Shown here: positions 47,550 through 56,548 of the stretch, in pieces
How the letters are laid out: every line of letters starts with the position of its first letter
Position numbering within the stretch: position 1 is the stretch's first letter
Assembly: GCF_030296675.1 (NCBI RefSeq)
Contig: NZ_AP027736.1
Coordinates: 1,674,001-1,738,000, forward strand
Length of the DNA: 64,000 nt
DNA from: Demequina sediminis
GTDB taxonomy: Bacteria > Actinomycetota > Actinomycetes > Actinomycetales > Demequinaceae
Direction: 5' to 3'
The notes under the pieces: model-generated
The model's input: only the letters and a program-made list of their open reading frames with translations
Told to the model about the DNA's origin: nothing
The model's database searches: none
Position numbers and translations under genes: made by a program

Positions 47550-47592
47550 ACACCTCTAGATCGAGGTGTTGCGACGACCAGTTGAATCCGCC
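46819..47592. mobile_element. IS30-family element fragment (3' part lost)
   Basis: The right end (GTTGCGACGACCAGTTGAAT then CCGCC) reaches 47592, where it interrupts an IS3 transposase after the codons for CHSDRGSQ. The left end is cut at 46819 by the ISL3 element, removing the catalytic half. Confidence 0.8.
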
Positions 47593-48189
47593 TTGGGACC
47601 CTCTGTCCGAGTGGCAGGTCAGATCGTTCAGATCAGCACCTGTCAGGGTGCGTCGGGCGACGGCCTGCTCGAGCGCCGCGACCGCCAGCGATGACGTCAT
47701 CCGGTCGCTCATCGAGTAGCCGACGATGCGGTTCGAGAACACGTCCTTGAACGCGCACAGGTACAACTTGCCTTCGCCCGTGGGGTGCTCAGTGATGTCC
47801 GTGAGCCACACCCGGTCGGGGGCGTCGGCGGTGAAGACGCGTCGGACGTGGTCGTCGTGGACGGGCGGGCCGGCTGTCTTCCCCGTTCCCCTCCTGCGGT
47901 GCACGGCCGCGATGATGCCCGCTTCCTTGCACAACGCGTGGACCGTGTTGCGGGACACCTCGAGGCCGAGCGCGTGGAGTTCGTCGGCGATGAACCGGTA
48001 GCCGAACTCGGGGTCGTCGGCGTGGACGTCGAGGGCGGCGTTGATCAGGTACGCGCGATCACGGTCAGCGTCCGTGATCGGGTTGGCTTTCCACTTGTAG
48101 AACGCCTGCTTGGAAAAGCCCAGCACCCGGCAGGTCACCGCGACGGGGAGGCCGTCAGCGGCAAGGTCAAGGACCAGCGGGTACGTCAT
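47593..48189 (-). pseudogene. IS3-family transposase OrfB, truncated
   Basis: Starts MTYPLVLDLAADGLPVAVTC with the HTH_21 region GYRFIADELHALGLEVSRNT and the first catalytic Asp in DRVWLTDITEHPTGEGKLYL. It reaches the second conserved block LTCHSDRGSQ and is then fused to IS30 sequence. The rest of the rve integrase core, including the Glu, is gone. ATG overlaps the orfA stop. Confidence 0.9.
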
Positions 48190-48476
48190 TTTGGGGAGAG
48201 GGACCTCGCGAAGTACGCGGCGGCGCGGCGGAGGATCTCGACTTCTTCCTCGAGCTGACGGTTGCGCTTCTTCAGCTCACGCATCTGGGCCGACTCCTCA
48301 GCCACGACACCGGGACGGACACCGTCCTCGACGTCGGCATTCTTCAACCAGTTGCGCAGGCACGACTCGGTGATACCGAAGTCCCTCGCGATCTGCTTGA
48401 TCGAGCCGCCCCGACGGGCGACCGCAACGACATCACGACGGAACTCAGCGGGATAGGGCTTGGGCACGGGAAACAT
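48186..48476 (-). CDS. IS3-family transposase OrfA
   Basis: 96 aa helix-turn-helix plus leucine zipper: YPAEFRRDVVAVARRGGSIK, QIARDFGITESCLRNWLKNA, then the coiled coil MRELKKRNRQLEEEVEILRR. Intact, but its partner OrfB is truncated. Confidence 0.93.
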   Translation of the reverse strand: MFPVPKPYPAEFRRDVVAVARRGGSIKQIARDFGITESCLRNWLKNADVEDGVRPGVVAEESAQMRELKKRNRQLEEEVEILRRAAAYFARSLSPK

Positions 48477-48518
48477 CCTTCCAGCACGGACCGAGATCCG
48501 TGACGGTCAGAGTCAACC

Positions 48519-48788
48519 GATGCTGGGGCAGACCCGACCGACCTACGCGCCCGGCCGATGTTCCACCACACCCGGGACGCGATCGAGGCACACCTGACGA
48601 TCGTGTTCACCGCACTGGCCGTCAGCCGCGAGGTCCAAGCCCGAAGCGGGCTCGCGATCCGCAACGTGATCCGTCAGCTACGGCCCCTGCGATCCGCGAC
48701 CATCGCGATCAACGGCACCGAACAGACCTTCACACCCGAGATCCCAGACGCGGAGCAAGCCATCCTCGACGCACTCGAACGATCCTGA
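48519..48788 (+). pseudogene. IS1634-type transposase C-terminal remnant
   Basis: The frame reads ADPTDLRARPMFHHTRDAIE, then AHLTIVFTALAVSREVQARS, and ends ILDALERS. The RPxFHHxRDxIEAHLT pattern is the C-terminal end of IS1634/IS4-like transposases. The rest is missing because the IS3 fragment abuts it. About 90 residues remain. Confidence 0.7.
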
Positions 48789-48916
48789 ACTCACGCACTA
48801 AGCGAATGAGCCAACTCAGGTCGGACTACTGGCGCGCGAACCTCTCTGCAGACTCGGCGATCGACGCCTGGCGCGAGGTCCTCAACACCGTCGCAGCACG
48901 CGAGCTAGCTCCCTAG
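48789..48916 (+). pseudogene. 3' remnant of an unidentified gene, possibly a glycosyltransferase
   Basis: The frame NSRTKRMSQLRSDYWRANLS, then ADSAIDAWREVLNTVAARE ending LAP-stop, is protein-like and resembles C-terminal tails of glycosyltransferases. It begins right after the IS1634 remnant and ends overlapping the stop of the convergent sugar-transferase gene. Probably the last about 40 codons of an EPS gene destroyed by insertion sequences. Confidence 0.45.
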
Positions 48917-50406
48917 TAGGCGCCGCGACCGGCGATGACGGCCCACAGGGTGCGCAGGATGATCATCGCGTCGCCGCCCAGGCTCCAGTTCTCGGTGTAG
49001 TAGAGGTCCAACCGGACGCTCTCGTCCCACGAAAGGTCGCTACGTCCGCTCACCTGCCACAGGCCCGTGATGCCCGGGCGCACCAGCTGCCTGCGCGAGA
49101 CGCGAGCGTCCCAGTGCTCGGTTTCGCTCGGCAATGGGGGCCGGGGACCCACCAGCGACATGTCTCCCTTGAGCACGTTGAGCAGCTGCGGGAGCTCGTC
49201 AAGCGAATACCGCCGCAGGACCCGGCCCACGCGCGTGACGCGCGGGTCTTCGCGCATCTTGAACAGCACGCCGTTGCCGTCACTCGACTCCCTCAGATCC
49301 GCCAGACGGGCGTCCGCATCCACGTACATGGACCGGAACTTCAGCATCTCGAAGAGCTGGTGGTCGAGCCCCACGCGCACCTGGCGGTAGAGCACCGGCC
49401 CTGGGCTCGAGAGCTTGACCAGCACGGCAATGATCGCGAGCGGCACAGCCAGCACCGCAAGAATCAGCGCGGCACCAATGCGGTCGGTGAGCAGCTTGAG
49501 CGCCACGGTGGGGCCCGAGAACTGCGGCGCCTCCACGTGGAGCAACGGCAAGCCCTCGACCGGAGACATCTTCACGCGGGGGCCGGCCACGTCAACCATC
49601 GACGGGGCGACAATGAGCCCAATTCCCGAGCCCTCGAGCGACCAGCCCAGCGCACGCGCCTCGCGCAACGACATGGCGTCGTTGCCCGAGAGCAGGATGA
49701 ACTCCGCACCCGCGGCGGATGCCTGCGCTACTCCGTCGTCAAGCGGACCCAGGACCGGCACACCGTCGATGTCAGCGACCGCAGGGGTCGTGGTGCCCGG
49801 CGGCGTGCAGATCCCCACGACGTTGTAACCCGCGCGCCGCGCATGATGAAGGCGTCTCACCATCTGCTCGGAGACCAAGAGCGGACCCACCACCAACACC
49901 TGCGCCTGCATCTCGCCGCGGTCCCGCTGAGCGTGGATCCAGGTGCGCCACACCGCGCGATAGATGAGCAACACGACGGTGCCCAGGGGAAGCGCAAAGA
50001 GGAGGTAGCCGCGGCTGATCTGCCACTGCGTGAGAAATCCCACAATGGCGACGATCGCGAAGGTCCACCACCCCGCAGCCACCACCCGCTGAAACTCCTG
50101 AGGACCGTGTCCGAGGATCCTGGCCTCGCGCGATCCGGTCACTCCGAGCTGAATGATCCACAGGATCCCGATGGCCAAGGTGACGACCGCGTACGTCTGA
50201 TTCCCGGTTCCAGCGACGGGCGCCCAGAGGTCCCTTCCGAACCTCGCGGCGTGCGCGAAGACCATCACCAGCGCCACCACAAAGGTGTCGGAGAGGAAAA
50301 GGCGCGCCTGATACTTGTGCGCCCAGCCGCGCGCGCCGTACATGCGCTGGATGGATGCGTGGGCGCTCGGCGCCGCCTGGTCCGCTGCGATGTCCCCCGG
50401 TGTCAC
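48913..50406 (-). CDS. Exopolysaccharide polyprenyl glycosylphosphotransferase (WcaJ/WbaP-like)
   Basis: 497 aa. Several N-terminal helices (FLSDTFVVALVMVFAHAARF, YAVVTLAIGILWIIQLGV), a CoA-binding-like middle domain (QVLVVGPLLVSEQMVRRLHH), a further helix (ILAVLAVPLAIIAVLVKL), and the C-terminal bacterial sugar-transferase domain (FEMLKFRSMYVDADARL, RRYSLDELPQLLNVLKGDMS, LVGPRPPLPSE). Starts polysaccharide synthesis by moving a sugar-1-phosphate onto undecaprenyl phosphate. Divergent from the Wzz/BY-kinase gene. Confidence 0.95.
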   Translation of the reverse strand: MTPGDIAADQAAPSAHASIQRMYGARGWAHKYQARLFLSDTFVVALVMVFAHAARFGRDLWAPVAGTGNQTYAVVTLAIGILWIIQLGVTGSREARILGHGPQEFQRVVAAGWWTFAIVAIVGFLTQWQISRGYLLFALPLGTVVLLIYRAVWRTWIHAQRDRGEMQAQVLVVGPLLVSEQMVRRLHHARRAGYNVVGICTPPGTTTPAVADIDGVPVLGPLDDGVAQASAAGAEFILLSGNDAMSLREARALGWSLEGSGIGLIVAPSMVDVAGPRVKMSPVEGLPLLHVEAPQFSGPTVALKLLTDRIGAALILAVLAVPLAIIAVLVKLSSPGPVLYRQVRVGLDHQLFEMLKFRSMYVDADARLADLRESSDGNGVLFKMREDPRVTRVGRVLRRYSLDELPQLLNVLKGDMSLVGPRPPLPSETEHWDARVSRRQLVRPGITGLWQVSGRSDLSWDESVRLDLYYTENWSLGGDAMIILRTLWAVIAGRGAY

Positions 50407-50433
50407 GGTGCCCAGAGTAGCGGCGCTCTATGA

Positions 50434-50492
50434 CAATTGTTCAGGACCTCCCTCGAAAGTCACGAAACGCCGACATAGCCATGGAACAATTG
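50434..50492. promoter_or_regulatory. Inverted repeat pair between divergent EPS genes
   Basis: CAATTGTTC (50434-50442) and GAACAATTG (50484-50492) are exact reverse complements about 50 nt centre to centre, in the 123-nt gap between the start codons of the initiating transferase and the Wzz/BY-kinase. Likely a two-site operator controlling both promoters. The regulator is not in the window. Confidence 0.5.
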
Positions 50493-50529
50493 CGGGGGCG
50501 CCGCCGGACGGCTGCGCGTGAGGAGAACC

Positions 50530-51903
50530 GTGGAACTGCAGGATTACCTTCGCATCCTTCGTAAGAACTGGATCGCCCTTGTGGTCCTCACGGCGCTGGG
50601 CGCCGGCGCCGGGCTCGCGTTCTCCGTCGTGTCGACGCCGAGTTACACAGCCTCCGCCAAGGTGTTTGTCTCGACGGCCAACTCGAGCGACGTGGCGGAC
50701 CTGGCAACGGGCAACACCTTCACCCAGCAGCGCGTCAAGACCTACTCGGACCTGGTGAAGACCTCCGCGGTGCTCCAGCCCGTGATCGACGACCTAGGCC
50801 TGGGACGCGCCGTGTCGGAGGTACGGGGTCAGGTCTCCGCCTCGACGCCCCTCAACACCACCGTGATCGATGTGACGGTGACCGACGCGGACGCCGTGTT
50901 CGCTGCTTCGCTCGCGACCGCGACCGCCAACCAGCTGATCGCCACCGTCGAGGACATCGAGACCACCGATGCCGCGGCCGGCTCACCCGTGCGCTTGTCC
51001 GTCGTGCAGCAGGCCGAGGTCCCCGGGGCGCCCACGTCACCCAACCGGAACCTCAACGTGGCGCTTGGCCTGCTCCTGGGCCTCGCCCTCGGGGTGGGGT
51101 TCGCGATTGTCCGCGCGACGCTTGATACTCGCGTGCGCAACGAGCGCGACCTCGAGCGGGTCACCGACGCCCCCGTGCTGGGCGGGATCGCGTACGACCC
51201 CAAGGCCAAGCAGCGGCCGCTCATTGTCCACGAGGACGCGATGAGCCCCCGGGCCGAGTCCTTCCGCACGTTGCGCACCAACCTCCAGTTCCTGGACGCA
51301 GAGCGCTCCGAGCGCAGCTTTGTCATCACGTCCTCCATGCCCTCCGAAGGCAAGTCGACCACCGCCGCCAACCTGGCGATCACGCTCGCCGACGCCGGTG
51401 CGCGCGTGCTCCTGGTGGGCGCGGACCTGCGCCGCCCCAAGATGGCCGCCTACATGGGTGTCGAGTCGGGCGTGGGCCTCACCGACGTCCTGATCGGCCG
51501 CGTCGAGCTCTACGACGCCGTGCAGCGCTGGGGCAGGAGCGATCTGTTCCTGCTGCCGGCAGGATCGATCCCGCCCAACCCCAGCGAGCTCCTGGGCAGC
51601 TCCCTCATGGAGACGTTGATCACGCGCCTCAACGCCGAGTTCGACGTCGTGCTCTACGACGCTCCCCCGCTGCTACCCGTCACCGATGCCGCTGTGCTCG
51701 CGCGCCTGGTGGGCGGCACCGTGCTGATCGTGGCCGCGGGATCGACGCATGCCCACCAGGTCGACAGCGCCCTGGCGGCACTCGAGACCGTGGGCGCCCC
51801 GCTGTCCGGCCTGGTCCTCACCATGCTGCCCACCAAGGGGCCCGACGCGTACGGCTACGGCCGCTACGGCTACACCTACGCGGAGACCGACGGCAAGAAG
51901 TAG
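50530..51903 (+). CDS. Polysaccharide co-polymerase fused to bacterial tyrosine kinase (Wzz-BY-kinase)
   Basis: 457 aa. Wzz domain between two helices (IALVVLTALGAGAGLAFSVV near the N-terminus and LNVALGLLLGLALGVGFAIV near residue 180) with the Pro-rich TSPNRNLN before the second. Kinase domain with Walker A in SSMPSEGKSTTAANLAI, Walker A' LLVGADLRRPKM and Walker B DVVLYDAPPLL. The tail has clustered Tyr (YGYGRYGYTYAE) for autophosphorylation. Controls EPS chain length with the nearby LMW phosphatases. GTG 50530 is preferred, with AGGAGA upstream. Confidence 0.95.
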   Translation: MELQDYLRILRKNWIALVVLTALGAGAGLAFSVVSTPSYTASAKVFVSTANSSDVADLATGNTFTQQRVKTYSDLVKTSAVLQPVIDDLGLGRAVSEVRGQVSASTPLNTTVIDVTVTDADAVFAASLATATANQLIATVEDIETTDAAAGSPVRLSVVQQAEVPGAPTSPNRNLNVALGLLLGLALGVGFAIVRATLDTRVRNERDLERVTDAPVLGGIAYDPKAKQRPLIVHEDAMSPRAESFRTLRTNLQFLDAERSERSFVITSSMPSEGKSTTAANLAITLADAGARVLLVGADLRRPKMAAYMGVESGVGLTDVLIGRVELYDAVQRWGRSDLFLLPAGSIPPNPSELLGSSLMETLITRLNAEFDVVLYDAPPLLPVTDAAVLARLVGGTVLIVAAGSTHAHQVDSALAALETVGAPLSGLVLTMLPTKGPDAYGYGRYGYTYAETDGKK

Positions 51904-51930
51904 CCCGGCATCGTCCCGCCGGCAATGACA

Positions 51931-51962
51931 AAGGCCCCCGCACCGTGAGGTGCGGGGGCCTT
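51931..51962. terminator. Bidirectional rho-independent terminator
   Basis: AAGGCCCCCGCACC-GTGA-GGTGCGGGGGCCTT is a perfect 14-bp stem with a 4-nt loop between the convergent Wzz/BY-kinase and LSSTG-protein genes. A/T at both ends suits termination in both directions. Confidence 0.93.
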
Positions 51963-51981
51963 GCTCTAAAGCGAGTGAGCC

Positions 51982-52485
51982 TTACGCGTTGACGTTCGCG
52001 CGGCGACGGCCGGCCACGAACACCGTGGTCGCGCCGGCGACGAGCAGGACGCCCGCACCGATCGCCAGGCCGGCGTTCTCGAAGCCGGTGCTCGAGAGCT
52101 CCTCGTCCGTGCCACCGGTCGCGGCCGCGACGTTGACCGAGGCGGTGTCGACGGCCTCGCCGTTGATGATGGCGGAGATGCCGATCACGCCGGCGGTGCC
52201 GGGCGCCGTCACGGTGAACTCCGCGACGTTGTTGACGATGGTCTTGGGCGCAGAGGTCACGGTGCCAGCGATGGTGGCGTCGTCACCCGAGGTGGTGGTC
52301 TGCAGCTGAGCCGAGGCGCCGTTGGGGCCCTCGACCGTGCAGTCGAACGTCTGGCCCTGGTCGACAACGGTCGCCGAGCACGTCAGCGCGTCGTCAGGGG
52401 CGGGGTAGGTCTCCGCGAAAGCGGCGGTGGGTGCGAGCACCACGGCGCCTGCCAGCGCCACAGATGCGAAAGTACGAGCGATCAT
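51982..52485 (-). CDS. Secreted protein with LSSTG sortase-type C-terminal anchor
   Basis: 167 aa. Signal peptide (ARTFASVALAGAVVLAPTAA, AFA cleavage site), an Ig-like beta domain containing two Cys that could form a disulfide (LTCSATVVDQGQTFDCTVEG), then LSSTG, a hydrophobic helix (AGLAIGAGVLLVAGATTVFV) and an RRR tail. LSSTG is a variant of LPxTG, so sortase anchoring is likely but not certain. ATG 52485 has GGGAGGC 6 nt upstream. Sits in the EPS locus. Confidence 0.82.
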   Translation of the reverse strand: MIARTFASVALAGAVVLAPTAAFAETYPAPDDALTCSATVVDQGQTFDCTVEGPNGASAQLQTTTSGDDATIAGTVTSAPKTIVNNVAEFTVTAPGTAGVIGISAIINGEAVDTASVNVAAATGGTDEELSSTGFENAGLAIGAGVLLVAGATTVFVAGRRRANVNA

Positions 52486-52557
52486 TGTTTGCCTCCCAGC
52501 GTGCGGCGCTCTCTGCACCGCCATGGATTCGCGTTCATGTTAACAGCCATCTAGCAG

Positions 52558-54357
52558 TTAATCGGCAGTCCGGGTGTAAACATTAGGTTTCGAACCCGGG
52601 GTCTCCACCACGGCCGGTGCCAGGAGCGACGGCTCCGTGGCGATAAGTCCGAACACGAGCGTGGTGGATTGTCCGGGTTCGAGCACAATGCGCGTGCTCG
52701 CGACCGTCCGGCCGTCATGGACTTCCGGGTTGAAGAATCCCGGCCGACCATCCCGAGTGAGATTCGCCACACCCATTCCCACCGCGGGGTAGACAAGCAC
52801 GTTCGCGTGGAACTCCCCCGCCGGCACGTAGACATCTCCGCCCGAGACGTACTCGGGAAGGCTGGCCACGTCCCCATCGAAAGTATGGGTGTAGGTGACC
52901 TCGATGGTCTGCCCGCCCAGCGACCCATCCGAGCAGAAGTGGTCCGTCACCGTGGTCTCGGAATCGACATACCACCCAATCTTCGAACCCGAGCCGTCGT
53001 TGACGAACACGCCCACGGCATCGGCCCTCTCCAGGAAGCCACCCGCGATGGGCGTGGACGCCAGGAGGGCCTGCTCCTCGCCCTGCGCGGACCACAGCAT
53101 GAACCGCCCCGCCTCGATGGCACGCTCCACCCCCGCGAGGGCCGTGGCCTCCCCCGAGACGATCCTCCCGAACAGCTCCGCCGAGGCGCGCGCAAAGAAG
53201 GCGTCCTGCTCCGCCGGCTCGGGGAACTCGAGGTAGCTGTCCCGCAGCATGACCTGCGCGAGGTTCTCCCCCGTGATCTCGAACGGGCCCACGGCCGTGG
53301 CCGGTGCGCCCTCGAGCATCCAGCCCAGCGCGACGGGGTCGATCGAGATCACGCCGTCGACCTGCTGGTCGTATTCGGCGTCCCAGAAGCGCGTGATGAG
53401 CTCCGCCGAGCGCGGGAACTCGGGCGTGAAGTTCACGTCCTGCGGGTAGACCTCCATGCGGCGGGTGAAGATGCGGAGTTCATCCTCCGTGAGGCCGCCC
53501 ACGCCGTCCTGACTGACGAGCGCCGATGCCGGGGCGTAGGTGCCCATGGTCATCCGGCCGTCGGTGACGGTGAGTTTGATGATGGCGCCAGGGATGCCGC
53601 CCGTGGTGCGCGGCTCCGCGTTGTTCTGGACCATCACCAGGTACGTGCGGGGTCCGTCGCCGCCCAGCATCGCGGGGAGCAGCTCCGCCGCCACGTGGCC
53701 GCCCTGGACCATCGCCGCCACCGCGTTCACTTGCGTGCGCAGCTCGAGGAACGGCTCCTGGATCTGCGGGAGGGTGGCGGTGAGGTCCTGGGACTCGAGG
53801 GTGGACTGCTGCGTCTCGAGGGTGGCGGCCGCCTGGGCGAGCGCGTCCCTGTACGGCTCGAGCGTGAGGGGGTCGATGCGGCCGTCGGTGAAGCCAGGGA
53901 CCGCGAGCGCATCAAGGCTGCCCATGTCCGCGAGTGGCGCGAGCGCATCCGTGGCGATGGCCTCCACGGCGGCGCCGGCCTGCGCGAGAGGCGTGGCCTG
54001 GTCGCGGACCCACGGCGTGCGGGCCGCAAGCCACCAATGCGGGCCGTCGGTGGCGCCGGCGAAGGTGGTGGCGGCCTTCTCGAGCTCCGCGACCTCGTGT
54101 GTGAGCGCATTGGGGTCGCGGGCCGCGAGCGCGTCCTGCGCGGCGGCGGCGTGCTGCGTGAGCGCGTCCTTGGACTGCAGGAGCTGGTAGCCATCCCACG
54201 CGAAGGCCGCCCCCGTCGCGATCAGTGCCAGGACTGGGATGCCCACGGCCCACGGCCAGACGCGGCGCGGGCGCTGGCCGCTGGCGTGCTGGGCGCCGGC
54301 ACGGCGGCGCGCGCCGGAGCGCCAACGCGCGCCGGAGGCGTGCGGTCGCGGGGTCAT
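52558..54357 (-). CDS. DUF4012 domain membrane protein, copy 1
   Basis: 599 aa. Arg-rich cytoplasmic N-terminus, one helix (VWPWAVGIPVLALIATGAAF), a helical region, then the DUF4012 core: TYLVMVQNNAEPRTTGGIPG, VNFTPEFPRSAELITRFWDA, SIDPVALGWMLEG and FVNDGSGSKIGWYVD. These large extracytoplasmic proteins frequently lie in EPS/capsule clusters of Gram-positives; function unknown. A paralogue is at 59-61 kb, on the other side of the signalling genes. Confidence 0.9.
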   Translation of the reverse strand: MTPRPHASGARWRSGARRRAGAQHASGQRPRRVWPWAVGIPVLALIATGAAFAWDGYQLLQSKDALTQHAAAAQDALAARDPNALTHEVAELEKAATTFAGATDGPHWWLAARTPWVRDQATPLAQAGAAVEAIATDALAPLADMGSLDALAVPGFTDGRIDPLTLEPYRDALAQAAATLETQQSTLESQDLTATLPQIQEPFLELRTQVNAVAAMVQGGHVAAELLPAMLGGDGPRTYLVMVQNNAEPRTTGGIPGAIIKLTVTDGRMTMGTYAPASALVSQDGVGGLTEDELRIFTRRMEVYPQDVNFTPEFPRSAELITRFWDAEYDQQVDGVISIDPVALGWMLEGAPATAVGPFEITGENLAQVMLRDSYLEFPEPAEQDAFFARASAELFGRIVSGEATALAGVERAIEAGRFMLWSAQGEEQALLASTPIAGGFLERADAVGVFVNDGSGSKIGWYVDSETTVTDHFCSDGSLGGQTIEVTYTHTFDGDVASLPEYVSGGDVYVPAGEFHANVLVYPAVGMGVANLTRDGRPGFFNPEVHDGRTVASTRIVLEPGQSTTLVFGLIATEPSLLAPAVVETPGSKPNVYTRTAD

Positions 54358-54441
54358 GCGGCTCCTCAGCGGGTATGTGGTGGTGGCGGCGGACGACGTC
54401 TCACCAGTGCCGCCAGGCTACCCGGACCCCCGCAGATGTGG

Positions 54442-54498
54442 CACTTGTCACTCGGCCAGCGTGGACTTCGCCACAACGGGCGCTGAGCGTGACAAGTG
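54442..54498. promoter_or_regulatory. Inverted repeat between DUF4012 and bacteriophytochrome genes
   Basis: CACTTGTCAC (54442-54451) and GTGACAAGTG (54489-54498) are exact reverse complements spaced 37 nt apart in the 188-nt divergent gap. AGTGACAAATG also occurs upstream of the small membrane gene near 43243. Probably a shared operator class; the binding protein is unknown. Confidence 0.5.
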
Positions 54499-54545
54499 GT
54501 GCTTACACTCTGGCCACCACTCGATGTTGACCTGGGGAGGACACC

Positions 54546-56548
54546 GTGCAGCAGACGCCGCACACGGCGGAGCCACCCCTCGCGCGTCCCCGCGCGGACC
54601 GGCCCCACCTCAGCGAGGACGAACGCCGCCGTCACCGCGAGTGCGGGGCGATCCCCCTCCACACCATCGATGAGGTCCAAAGCATCGGCGCGGTGCTCCG
54701 CGTCTCTCCCCTGAGCGGCGTCATCAACGCCGTCAGCGCCAACCGCGCATCCTGGCTAGGCCGCACCCTCGACCGCGCTCACCCCGACCTCCCGCGCGCG
54801 GTGAGCGAGGGCAGCGAGGGTGAGGCCACCATCGTCCTCGAGGACGTTCCCCACTATGTGGCCGTTCGCACGCATCCCACCCACCTGTTGGTCGAGCTCG
54901 AACCCACCGGCGCCGATTCCGCGGCGACCGTCGCAGGAGCGCTGGACGCCATCCATCGTCTGGCCTCGATCACCGACCCCGACCAGTTGGTCCACGCCGC
55001 CGCCGCCGAGATCAAGGTGCTGACCGGGTTCGATCGCGTGACCATCAACAGGTTCCTGGACGACGGCCGCGGCCTGATCATCGCGGACGAGCACGAACCA
55101 GGCATGGACCCGTACACGGGCCTGCATTTCCCGGCATCGGACATCCCGCCGCAGGCGAGAAAGCTGTACGTGCGCAAGCTGTCCCGGAGCATTGTCGACG
55201 CGATCGCGCCCGTGTCTCCCATGCGCTACCTCCAGGGTGAACACGAGCCCGTTGACCTCACCTCCACGGACCTGCGCGTCCCCGCGGCCCACCACCTCGA
55301 GTTCATGCGCAACATGGGCCAAGTGGCCACCGTGTCACTGAGCATGACCGACGGCGATCGCCTCACCGGCATGATCATCTGCTCACACCGGAGCCCGCGC
55401 CACCTCCCGCGTCCCGTGCGGCGCCAACTCGAAGTGGTCGCACGCCTGCTCTCCGCACGCATCGAGTCCACCCGCCGGATCGCGCGGCTTGAGCGCCAAA
55501 TCTCCCTGCGTCTCAAGCGCGCGGAGCTTGTGGCGCCGTTCTACGGCACCGCCCCCTTGACGGGGTGATGGACGATGCCGTGGGCCTGTTGCGCGAGATG
55601 GTCCCCTGTGACGGCGTGTACCTGAAGATCGGGGAGGAGGAACGCTCTGACGGCGCGGTGCCGCCGCGCGAGGCGCTCGCGGCCGCCGCGAAGGCCTTCG
55701 CGGCGGGCCGCACAGACGCGGGAGACGATCCCGTGGTGACGGACGCGCTCGCCGAGGAGTTCCCCTCCGCATACGCCGAGATCCCCGGCGTCGCCGGCGT
55801 GATCTACCTCCCCTTGAGCGACCCCCAGCACGGCGAGACGCACGACATGCTGGTCTTCATGCGTCGGGAAGCCGAACGCGACGTCCACTGGTTGGGCGAA
55901 CAGACGCGTGCCAACCGGAGCACCCCCGTGTCCCCGCGCCGCGAGTTCGCGCTGTGGCGCGAAACCGTTGCCGGACGTTCCCTGCCGTGGGCACGCGCCG
56001 CGGAGGAGGCGCTGGACCTGGGCGAGGACATTCGCGCCGCGGTCACCGCGCGCAAGAACGCCCACCTCGCGGACCTGGCGCGCTACGACACGCTCACCGG
56101 CCTTCCCAATAGGCGCTACCTCGAAGAGTTCGGTGCGCGGCTGTCCTCCACCCGCCGGTCACGCGTCGCGGCCATCTTCCTCGACCTCGACGATTTCAAG
56201 GACGTCAACGACGACTACGGTCACGACGTCGGCGATGCCGTGCTCGCCGCGCTCGGCCGGCGCATCGCGGGCGTCACGCGTGACCGCGACCTGCCGGCCC
56301 GGCTCGCGGGAGACGAGTTCGTGGTGCTGTGCCGCGACGTGGAACCGAAGGAGGCGCACGCGATCGCCGCGCGTCTGGTCGAAGCCCTGGTCGCCCCGCT
56401 CGACATCGACGGTCAGGAGTTCTCGATCGGCGTGTCCGCTGGCGTAGCCATGGGATCAGCATCGGAGAGCTTCGAAAATCTGCTGCGCGCCGCGGATCAG
56501 GCGATGTACCGAGCCAAGAGGGAGGGCACGGACGTTGAGCATGCATAG
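54546..56548 (+). CDS. Bacteriophytochrome-diguanylate cyclase (PAS-GAF-PHY-GGDEF), frameshifted
   Basis: About 667 aa restored. PAS: candidate biliverdin-binding Cys33 in RECGAIPLHTIDEVQS, the C-x3-P-L/I-H pattern. GAF: LHFPASDIPPQARKLYVRKL and HHLEFMRNMGQVATVSLSM, with the His near the chromophore. PHY: REFALWRETVAGRSLPW. GGDEF: LTGLPNRRYLEEF and RLAGDEFVVLC (AGDEF variant). One base is missing at the G4 run 55562-55565, splitting PHY; adding it joins GTAPLTGVMDDAVGLL. Red/far-red light would control c-di-GMP synthesis. GTG start with GGGGAGGA upstream. Confidence 0.92.

Larger units (their letters stand above)
47593..48500. mobile_element. IS3-family element fragment, interrupted by IS30
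   Basis: Contains orfA and the first two thirds of orfB. It ends where the IS30 element begins (47592), and the other half is missing from the window. The outer boundary near 48500 is approximate because I could not identify its inverted repeat. Confidence 0.75.

Noticed and set aside
44014..48916. Prophage or integrative element covering the IS region
   Set aside because: Only transposase genes and remnants are present; no integrase, structural phage or conjugation genes, and no attachment-site duplication.
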